Shown one piece after another: positions 6,457-12,070 of a stretch of 12,070 nt of DNA. The position numbers were made by a program, and so were the translations under genes. The stretch covers positions 1 through 12,070 of the forward strand of contig JAQGGY010000028.1 in the NCBI GenBank assembly GCA_028289095.1. Reading direction: 5' to 3'. Each line of letters starts with the position of its first letter. Positions within the stretch are counted from its first letter, which is position 1. The notes under the pieces were generated by a model. That model was not told the origin of the DNA and searched no databases. It saw only the letters and a program-made list of their open reading frames with translations. This DNA comes from Candidatus Saccharimonadota bacterium (lineage in GTDB: Bacteria > Patescibacteriota > Saccharimonadia > Saccharimonadales > Saccharimonadaceae).

Positions 6457-7743
6457 ATGAAACATACCGTCGAAGAAGTTCGCTTAAAAAATGGCGCTAG
6501 AGGATTATTAATTGATATCCCTGGCGCAACTGTCATGAGTTTTCAGTTCCAGTTTCGTGCTGGTAACAGATACGTCCGCAACAAAGATATTTATGAAACG
6601 GCCCATATTATGGAACATATGGCGTTCGGTTCAAATGCCAAATATAAAACCGAGCATGATTATGAAGCGGATTTTACCAAAAATGGCGCCTATCATAATG
6701 CATACACTAGTGATTTATCGATGGTATATGTGGCAGACTGCGCAGATTTTGAATGGGACCGTATATTTGCCTTGCAAAGGGTTGCTATTTGTCAGCCAAA
6801 ATTTAACGCCGAGGAATTAGAAGCCGAGAAGGGTAACGTTAAAAGTGAGTTGACTGGTTACCTAAATAATCACAACCGCGTATTGTGGCCAAAAATTCAG
6901 CAGTTGCTTGGCGAAGATGTGTATACGTTTTGGCAACGCTTGCAAACAATTCAAAACGTATCCCTAGCGGATATTCGTGAACACCATAAACGAACACACG
7001 CGGCAAAGAATATGTGCTTTGTAATTGCGGGTAAATTAAGTGGTCGTAAAGCTGAAATTAAACGTCAGCTAGAAGAATGGGAACTACCCAAAGGCGAACG
7101 ATTTGAAGTGCCAAAAGATGTATTATCTGGTGGTAATCCAACGTTGATCCGCCGCAAGGAAGCATCGAATTTAACCTTTGGACTGTCAATGACAATGCCT
7201 CGTGAATTAACTGACGAAGAAGCGGAAGCTATGAACTGTTTGGATCAAATCCTTACCGGGACAATGCACTCGCGCATCTACGGTGCCGCACGCAAAAAAG
7301 GTCTCGCTTATGGCGTGTTTTCCGATACGTCAGTCGGATTCCACGACAGCAGCTGGGATTTTGGCGGTCAAGTAAACCTAGAAACCGCGGGTGGATTATT
7401 TGATATTATCGTTCGAGAAATTAAGCATGTACTAGATGGTAAAATCACCGAAGACGAATTAGTTGCAGCGAAATCATATGCACTCGGCCGTTATCAAATG
7501 GGTGCTCAGACAGTTGCGCAAATCAGTAATTTTTATACTGGCCGATATTTTGCGGATGGGTTAGTGAAGGACTATGAAAAGGTACCAGATTCGATTCGTA
7601 AAACGACACGAGAATGTATTATCAATACCGCTAATGAGTTTATTCAGTCAAACGCCTGGGTATTGGCGGGTGTTAGCAGTGGCGAAAAAGAAGACATTGT
7701 TGAGCTGAACGACAAATTAGTGACATTGTTTGAAAAGAAGTAA
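6457..7743 (+). CDS. M16 family zinc metallopeptidase (insulinase/pitrilysin type, M16B-like)
   Basis: A 428-residue peptidase-like protein with two M16 halves. The inverted zinc motif HIMEH (50-54) is intact: His50 and His54 as ligands and Glu53 as catalytic base. Glu131 lies 77 residues after His54, the same spacing as the third ligand in pitrilysin, and Glu124 matches the accessory glutamate. The second half has SRIYGAARKKGLAYGVFS (about 274-291), the usual Arg/Tyr substrate-binding signature, so the protein is likely active. No signal peptide is seen, so it should be cytosolic. M16B proteins often degrade short peptides or act as pairs with an inactive partner; no partner gene is here. 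Its place directly after secA (25-bp gap) and before murD suggests co-transcription. A role in clearing signal or exported peptides would be speculation. GGAAAG (6441-6446) is a modest ribosome binding site, 10 nt before the ATG. Confidence 0.9.
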   Translation: MKHTVEEVRLKNGARGLLIDIPGATVMSFQFQFRAGNRYVRNKDIYETAHIMEHMAFGSNAKYKTEHDYEADFTKNGAYHNAYTSDLSMVYVADCADFEWDRIFALQRVAICQPKFNAEELEAEKGNVKSELTGYLNNHNRVLWPKIQQLLGEDVYTFWQRLQTIQNVSLADIREHHKRTHAAKNMCFVIAGKLSGRKAEIKRQLEEWELPKGERFEVPKDVLSGGNPTLIRRKEASNLTFGLSMTMPRELTDEEAEAMNCLDQILTGTMHSRIYGAARKKGLAYGVFSDTSVGFHDSSWDFGGQVNLETAGGLFDIIVREIKHVLDGKITEDELVAAKSYALGRYQMGAQTVAQISNFYTGRYFADGLVKDYEKVPDSIRKTTRECIINTANEFIQSNAWVLAGVSSGEKEDIVELNDKLVTLFEKK

Positions 7744-7752
7744 AATACATCT

Positions 7753-9087
7753 ATGAAGATTGCAGTTGCTGGGTATGGTGCAGAAGGCGAGTCAAGCTAT
7801 CGCTATTGGAACACGCCTGAAAATCAGGTGGTTATTGTCGACGAGCAGCAGCCATCGCACGAACCGCCGGTCGATGCATCGGTAATAGTAGGCGAAGGTG
7901 CATACTCAAAACTTGCGGGATATGACTTGGTTGTGCGAACGGCCGGCTTGGCGCCGCGAAAAATTCAAACCGATGGCAAGGTATGGTCGGCGACAAATGA
8001 GTTTTTTGCCAAATGCCCCGCGACAATTATCGGCGTGACAGGTAGTAAGGGTAAGGGAACGACGTCTAGCCTGATCGTCAGTATTTTGCGAGCAGGTGGA
8101 AAAAATGTTCACCTGGTTGGAAATATCGGCGTGCCAGCACTCGATGTTCTGCCGGAAATAAAAGCGGATGATATTGTCGTTTATGAACTGAGTAGCTTTC
8201 AATTGTGGGATGCAGAAAAATCACCGCACGTCGCTGTCGTATTGATGATTGAGCCTGATCACTTGGATGTTCATACTGATATGGATGAATATGTAGATGC
8301 AAAAGCAAATATACGCCGTCACCAAGGCTGCATGGATGTGTGTATCTATCATCCGACAAATGAATATTCACGGCGTATTGCGACGACACCGACTGATACG
8401 CATCAAGATGAATATTGCGACGGCGGCATGGATGCATTTTATCGATTCGGTATTGCGAGCGAAGGTCAGGTGTACGTTAAAGACGATATGTTTATGCAAG
8501 ATGATCGCAGGGTCGCTTCAGTGGATGCTTTGAAACTTGCAGGTCAGCATAACATCGAAAACGCCTGCGCGGCAATCAGCGCTGTCCTATGTATTGAGCC
8601 TGTCGCACGCAAAATGATCGAACAAGGCCTGAGTGATTTTACTGGCCTGCCACATCGCCTTAAGTTTGTTCGTGCTGTTAACGGTGTTCAGTATTACGAC
8701 GACAGTATTGCAACAACGCCGGGTAGCGCAATTGCGGCGATGCATGCTTTTGATCAACCAAAAGTTATTATTTTAGGGGGCTCAAGTAAAGGCGCGCAGT
8801 TTGATGAAGTTGCGAAAGTTGCGGCGGAATCTAATGTTAAGACTGCAATTTTAATTGGGCAAGAAGCGGACAGAATTGAACAAGTGCTGCGTGAACAAAA
8901 TATTGCGACAGTCAATATGGGCAATGATGTGGCAATGAGCGATTTAATTACAGAAGCGACGCGTCATGCTGAGAAAGATGACGTGGTTATCCTCAGTCCA
9001 GCCTGTGCGAGTTTTGGTATGTTTAAAAACTATAATGATCGTGGCGATCAATTTGTCGCTGCAGTTAATGCAATTGAGGAATTATAA
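7753..9087 (+). CDS. murD: UDP-N-acetylmuramoyl-L-alanine--D-glutamate ligase
   Basis: Cytoplasmic Mur ligase that adds D-glutamate to UDP-MurNAc-L-Ala using ATP, the second amino-acid step of the peptidoglycan stem peptide. It has 444 residues, near the usual 440-450. An N-terminal Rossmann-like UDP-binding domain (1-90) begins KIAVAGYGAEG. The central ATPase domain has the P-loop GVTGSKGKGTT (94-104), NIGVPAL (124-130), the MurD hallmark ELSSFQL (145-151) and the likely carbamylated lysine Lys184. HNIENACAA (266-274), FTGLPHRL (296-303), YDDSIATTP (315-323) and SPACASFGMFKNY (415-427) are the expected C-terminal motifs. One detail differs: in the P-loop the residue after the key lysine is Gly, as in folylpolyglutamate synthase, where E. 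coli MurD has Ser; the ELSSFQL and DDSIATTP motifs still fix the call as MurD. It begins 9 bp after the M16 gene with a weak ribosome binding site and abuts prfB exactly. Confidence 0.97.
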   Translation: MKIAVAGYGAEGESSYRYWNTPENQVVIVDEQQPSHEPPVDASVIVGEGAYSKLAGYDLVVRTAGLAPRKIQTDGKVWSATNEFFAKCPATIIGVTGSKGKGTTSSLIVSILRAGGKNVHLVGNIGVPALDVLPEIKADDIVVYELSSFQLWDAEKSPHVAVVLMIEPDHLDVHTDMDEYVDAKANIRRHQGCMDVCIYHPTNEYSRRIATTPTDTHQDEYCDGGMDAFYRFGIASEGQVYVKDDMFMQDDRRVASVDALKLAGQHNIENACAAISAVLCIEPVARKMIEQGLSDFTGLPHRLKFVRAVNGVQYYDDSIATTPGSAIAAMHAFDQPKVIILGGSSKGAQFDEVAKVAAESNVKTAILIGQEADRIEQVLREQNIATVNMGNDVAMSDLITEATRHAEKDDVVILSPACASFGMFKNYNDRGDQFVAAVNAIEEL

Positions 9088-10173
9088 ATGCAGCCGCTTG
9101 CAAAAAGGCTCGAGGCATTACGTCAATCTATCGCCACGGCATATGAGCAGCTAGCAATCGATGACAAAGCAGTATTATTAGAAACGACCGAAGCCGAAAT
9201 GGCGTCGCCAGAGATATGGAATAATCCCGCATACGCCCAAGAAAAAAGTAAGCAAGTTGCCGCACTGCAGTCGATGGTGCAACCGTGGCATATTTTGCGC
9301 AGCCAGGCTGATGACATGCGTGATTTGATGGAACTGGGTGATGATAGTTTGCAAGCCGAGTTTGAAACACAAATTAGTGCGCTCGAAACCGAACTAGCGG
9401 AACGAAAAAAAGAATTATTGTTCAACGGAAAGTATGATGATCATAATGCAATTATCCGTCTGAGTGCTGGTGTTGGTGGTACTGACGCACAGGACTGGAC
9501 GGAGATGTTGGAACGTATGTATCTGCGTTGGGCGGAAAAGGCTGGCATGCAAACAACCATCGTCGAACGATCCGCGGCTGACGAGGCAGGTATTAAAAGC
9601 AGTGTTATTGAAATCACTGGACCGTATGCCTACGGTAAACTACGTTCCGAAAATGGTGTCCACCGCTTGGTGCGGCTAAGTCCGTTTAATAGTGATAATT
9701 TGCGCCAGACAAGCTTTGCTCTGGTTGATATTTTACCGCAAATTACCACTCCAGAAGAAGTAGCAGTCGATGACAAAGACCTAAAAATCGACGTCTACCG
9801 CGCAGGCGGACACGGCGGTCAGTCAGTCAATACAACAGACAGCGCCGTTCGCATTACCCATATTCCGACCGGCATTGTCGTGGCGATTCAAAATGAACGT
9901 TCGCAGCTACAGAATAAGGAAACAGCTATGAAAATATTGCGTTCAAAGCTCGCACAATTGCAGCTGGAACAGCACGCCGAAAATATTAGTGATCTGCAGG
10001 AGAACGAATCCGCAAGCTGGGGAAGTCAAATCCGCAATTATGTTCTACATCCCTACACAATGGTCAAAGATACACGCACCAAACACGAAGATCGCGACGC
10101 TAGTGGGGTGCTTGATGGTAAAATCGACGGCTTCATCACTGCCTACCTTGAATCGACGCTCACAAATAGCTGA
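9088..10173 (+). CDS. prfB: Peptide chain release factor 2 (no programmed frameshift)
   Basis: Class I release factor that reads UGA and UAA in the ribosomal A site and triggers peptide release. It has 361 residues (E. coli 365). The stop-recognition tripeptide SPF (198-200) identifies RF2 rather than RF1 (PxT). The catalytic GGQ is at 243-245, within GHGGQSVNTTDSAVR; the serine after GGQ is the form I know from actinobacterial RF2. The N-terminal helical domain (1-110) and the C-terminal segment with SWGSQIRNYVLHPY are typical. The whole protein is in one frame: Leu22 (CTA, 9151-9153) aligns with E. coli Leu25, where the CUU-UGA frameshift site normally sits, and no in-frame stop is present there. 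The start follows the murD stop directly, with GAGGA (9076-9080) 7 nt upstream, which supports translational coupling. It is the only visible gene ending in TGA. Confidence 0.97.
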   Translation: MQPLAKRLEALRQSIATAYEQLAIDDKAVLLETTEAEMASPEIWNNPAYAQEKSKQVAALQSMVQPWHILRSQADDMRDLMELGDDSLQAEFETQISALETELAERKKELLFNGKYDDHNAIIRLSAGVGGTDAQDWTEMLERMYLRWAEKAGMQTTIVERSAADEAGIKSSVIEITGPYAYGKLRSENGVHRLVRLSPFNSDNLRQTSFALVDILPQITTPEEVAVDDKDLKIDVYRAGGHGGQSVNTTDSAVRITHIPTGIVVAIQNERSQLQNKETAMKILRSKLAQLQLEQHAENISDLQENESASWGSQIRNYVLHPYTMVKDTRTKHEDRDASGVLDGKIDGFITAYLESTLTNS

Positions 10174-10190
10174 GCGCATATCACTAGCGC

Positions 10191-10219
10191 TTGCAATAGA
10201 GGTCAAAACTTATTACAGT
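10191..10219 (+). promoter_or_regulatory. Possible promoter of the membrane protein gene
   Basis: TTGCAA (10191-10196), a 17-bp spacer and TACAGT (10214-10219) give a passable sigma-70 pair, four of six at each box. It lies in the 91-bp gap after prfB, where no terminator hairpin with a T-run is seen, so readthrough from the secA-prfB operon could also supply transcription. Nothing else is recognised in this gap. Confidence 0.35.
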
Positions 10220-10264
10220 AACCCTAGTCCTATTTTGTTATGAGGTACCTGAAAAAGAAGGGAA

Positions 10265-11464
10265 GTGAGGCTATTGTCTCTCATCAAGGAAAAGGCTCGC
10301 GAAATTGCCCGTAAGGGCGAAGCAAGTCGTGGTGATTTTACGCCGCAAGGCGTGCCGCTGCGTGTTTACCGCTGGTGGCGTCGGCACGCAAAGCGACCGG
10401 CAGAAAAAGTCGGCCTTTGTAGCTTTTTTTGGATTGTCGCACTTTGGGCGCCACTGCTGTTTGTTCGGCAGGCGGTCGCAAAGGTATTTAGTGACCGGCA
10501 ATTCTGGCTTTGCATGTTGCTGGCGTGTGGCGCGATTATAATCGGGGTGGGTATTCGATATCCTGGTCAAGTTGGCATAGTGCTAGTTGGCTTCCTAGCC
10601 TGTGGCGTCGCGCTAGTTGGTTTCTTTGCTGGAATTGTATTTGCAGACTATCTAGTAGATAAAAACGGATACGACGACACACCAAAGCTGTGGAAAGTAG
10701 TGACCACTCTACTTATTGTAGTAACAGCGCCTATTGCGGCGGCGGGTTTTGTGCTGTATCAGATCATACACGTATTTCGGAGCAAGTTTGCCCGGCGCTT
10801 CTATAGCTGGACGTGGAACGCGCGTTTGGTGAAGGGACATGTATCGCCACTGCTTGCATCGGTATTGCTTGGTTTTTGCGCCATGACGTATGTTAGTGTC
10901 ATGGGCGGTTGGTGGATGGTATCGCTCGTTATAGCATCGCTCGTCATTCTGTTTTTCGTTGGCCGATGGGGAATCGAGAAACTTGGTTTCTATTTGTCGA
11001 AGCGGCGTGACGAACGCAATGCTTACGCTGCGCAAGTAGCGAGGCAACGGAACATCGGCATATTGGAACCTGTACTACGCGTCATTTTCAATCATCTTCA
11101 TCTGGAAAGTTCGGATGATGATGAAGTCTATTGGCGGTGGTATCAGCGGTACATTGTTCGAGTTGAGCAAGGGAGTTCGCCAGCGGTTTGGGGAACAATC
11201 TACGGGTATGCATCACCGTATTATTTCCCCGATTGGTGTGACTGGAATGCAGAAATGTTAAATGCCGTCAGCAAAGAACTGGATACGGTGCGTGTTGCGC
11301 ATATTCAGGCGCAGAACCTCGCAGAAGAACGACGTCAGCTCGTCGTTCGAAAAGTGACATTGCCGTTTACTGTGATGGCAGACTTTATCATTCTGTTTGC
11401 ACAATTCATTTACGCGGTAAAGAAGAGATTCTGCCCATACGTCAAGCTTCCTCAGGAATCATAG
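10265..11464 (+). CDS. Multi-pass membrane protein of unknown function
   Basis: I do not recognise this 399-residue protein. The first 48 residues are basic and amphipathic (LIKEKAREIARK, RVYRWWRRHAKR), as for a cytoplasmic N-terminus. Hydrophobic segments follow at about 50-68, 80-97, 103-127, 144-168, 194-211 and 216-234, so probably six membrane helices. A soluble region of about 130 residues (238-365) is rich in Trp and Tyr and holds an acidic patch ESSDDDEVYWRWYQRY (281-296) and SPYYFPDWCDWN (317-328). A last hydrophobic stretch lies at about 366-386 before a basic tail. No signal peptide, ABC, kinase or peptidase motif is visible. The GTG at 10265 is the farthest likely start, preceded closely by AGAAGGG (10256-10262); a TTG at 10274 is an alternative with better spacing. 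The gene has its own terminator and sits between prfB and ftsE, which gives a weak hint of a cell-envelope role. Confidence 0.8.
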   Translation: MRLLSLIKEKAREIARKGEASRGDFTPQGVPLRVYRWWRRHAKRPAEKVGLCSFFWIVALWAPLLFVRQAVAKVFSDRQFWLCMLLACGAIIIGVGIRYPGQVGIVLVGFLACGVALVGFFAGIVFADYLVDKNGYDDTPKLWKVVTTLLIVVTAPIAAAGFVLYQIIHVFRSKFARRFYSWTWNARLVKGHVSPLLASVLLGFCAMTYVSVMGGWWMVSLVIASLVILFFVGRWGIEKLGFYLSKRRDERNAYAAQVARQRNIGILEPVLRVIFNHLHLESSDDDEVYWRWYQRYIVRVEQGSSPAVWGTIYGYASPYYFPDWCDWNAEMLNAVSKELDTVRVAHIQAQNLAEERRQLVVRKVTLPFTVMADFIILFAQFIYAVKKRFCPYVKLPQES

Positions 11465-11471
11465 AAAGGAT

Positions 11472-11513
11472 AGTCCCGGCATTCGCATAGAAAGCGAGTG
11501 CTGGGACTCTTTT
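11472..11513 (+). terminator. Rho-independent terminator after the membrane protein gene
   Basis: The arms 11472-11486 and 11494-11508 pair over 15 bp, with two G-U wobbles, around a 7-nt loop (ATAGAAA), and are followed by CTTTT. The hairpin begins 8 nt after the TAG stop. It should isolate ftsE from upstream transcription. The other strand lacks a T-run after the stem. Confidence 0.9.
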
Positions 11514-11538
11514 AATGTCTGGTCTAAATTTGTGCTTA

Positions 11539-11547
11539 TGCTATAAT
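11539..11547 (+). promoter_or_regulatory. Extended -10 promoter of ftsE
   Basis: TGCTATAAT is a perfect extended -10 box located 26 nt after the upstream terminator's T-run. No good -35 is seen. The ftsE ATG begins 10 nt after the box, so the expected leader is only about 3-5 nt, with no Shine-Dalgarno sequence. Confidence 0.7.
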
Positions 11548-11557
11548 AACGATAGAA

Positions 11558-12070
11558 ATGATATTACTAGATCGCGTCACCAAATCATACGGTAAAGATA
11601 TGAAACCGGCGCTTAACCGTATTAGTTTGCATGTCGAACCGAAAGAGTTTGTCATTCTTGTTGGTACCAGCGGTGCAGGTAAAACGACATTACTTCGTTT
11701 GTTAACTCGCGAAGAAAAACCAACCAGTGGCAAAATTGTCGTAGGCGGTATCGATTACGACACCCTAAAAGATAAGCACATTCCACTACTGCGCCGTAAA
11801 ATTGGTGTGGTTTTTCAGGATTTCAAATTATTGCCGCAACGTACGGTGTTTGAAAATATCGCATTTGCCCTAGAGATCGCTGGTATGACTAACCGTGAAA
11901 TCAAAAACACCGTCCCAAAGGTGATTGAGTTGGTGGGATTAACAGGGAAAGAAAAACAATTCCCGCACCAATTATCTGGTGGTGAGCGCCAGAGGGTTGC
12001 GATTGCGCGTGCCGTGGTACGCCAGCCGAAGATTTTGATTGCTGACGAGCCAACTGGTAACTTGGATCCC
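11558..12070 (+). CDS. ftsE: Cell division ATP-binding protein FtsE (N-terminal part)
   Basis: ABC-type ATPase that works on the cytoplasmic face with the permease FtsX to activate peptidoglycan hydrolases at the division site. The first 171 codons are present and the gene runs off the window; the family length is about 220-230. Walker A GTSGAGKT (36-43), the Q-loop in GVVFQDFKLLP with Gln87, the signature LSGGERQR (139-146), Walker B ILIADEP (159-165) and the D-loop NLDP (168-171) are all intact. FQDFKLLPQRTVFENIAFALE is shared by FtsE proteins and distinguishes it from LolD/MacB ATPases (split here: FQDFKLLP, then TVFENIAFALE). ftsX is expected directly downstream. The adjacent prfB, one gene back, matches a common prfB-ftsE-ftsX order. 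Start choice is fixed by the family N-terminus (MILLDRVTKSYG). Confidence 0.95.
   Translation, partial: MILLDRVTKSYGKDMKPALNRISLHVEPKEFVILVGTSGAGKTTLLRLLTREEKPTSGKIVVGGIDYDTLKDKHIPLLRRKIGVVFQDFKLLPQRTVFENIAFALEIAGMTNREIKNTVPKVIELVGLTGKEKQFPHQLSGGERQRVAIARAVVRQPKILIADEPTGNLDP

Noticed and set aside
7741..7755. TAAAAT 6 nt before the murD ATG, a possible fourth leaderless start
   Set aside because: The -10 match is partial, with no TG extension, and the best -35 (GTGACA, 7720-7725) is only 15 bp away. The 9-bp gap after the M16 gene is better explained by an operon.
9141..9160. Possible hidden frameshift site near the start of prfB
   Set aside because: The frame is open through the aligned position, there is no CTTTGA-like slip site or in-frame TGA, and the encoded N-terminus aligns with RF2 without a gap.
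10174..10193. AGCGC / GCGCT inverted repeat just after prfB as a terminator
   Set aside because: A 5-bp stem with a 9-nt loop and no T-run is too weak.

Overview
The window is an ordinary bacterial housekeeping region of moderate GC, densely packed and almost all on the + strand. It holds seven complete + strand genes, one complete - strand gene, and a gene cut by each edge. I infer a member of the Candidate Phyla Radiation, most likely Candidatus Saccharibacteria (TM7). The grounds are the short conserved genes, a SecA with an extra segment in its first nucleotide-binding domain and no zinc-binding tail, an actinobacterial-style GGQSVN release factor, and the gene order; no 16S sequence is present to confirm it. 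TGA is used as a stop and a release factor 2 is encoded, so the UGA=Gly code of Gracilibacteria/SR1 is excluded.

Layout. Bases 1-602 are the C-terminal end of a MacB/FtsX-type ABC permease. Next is serS (650-1894, seryl-tRNA synthetase). A probable GT-A type glycosyltransferase lies on the - strand (1872-3185), overlapping the end of serS tail to tail by 23 bp. It shares a 100-bp divergent promoter region with hpf (3286-3660, ribosome hibernation factor), which ends in a clear terminator. secA (3810-6431), an M16 zinc peptidase (6457-7743), murD (7753-9087) and prfB (9088-10173) follow with gaps of 25, 9 and 0 bp and look like one operon. A multi-pass membrane protein of unknown function (10265-11464) with its own strong terminator comes next. 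The window ends inside ftsE (from 11558).

The functions are core growth ones: charging tRNA-Ser, idling ribosomes, driving Sec secretion, making the UDP-MurNAc dipeptide for peptidoglycan, terminating at UGA/UAA, and starting the FtsEX complex that links division to cell-wall hydrolysis. The backbone hpf - secA - prfB - ftsE is also seen in Bacillus-type genomes. Here the M16 peptidase and murD sit between secA and prfB, and the unknown membrane protein sits between prfB and ftsE.

I found no mobile element, CRISPR array, RNA gene or obvious new defence-like system. The points most worth a second look are start codons lying 6-10 nt after strong -10 boxes (probable leaderless mRNAs) at serS, the glycosyltransferase and ftsE; a prfB without the programmed frameshift that itself ends in UGA; a dyad between divergent promoters; and the unknown membrane protein. 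No stretch of more than 300 bases lacks a gene.
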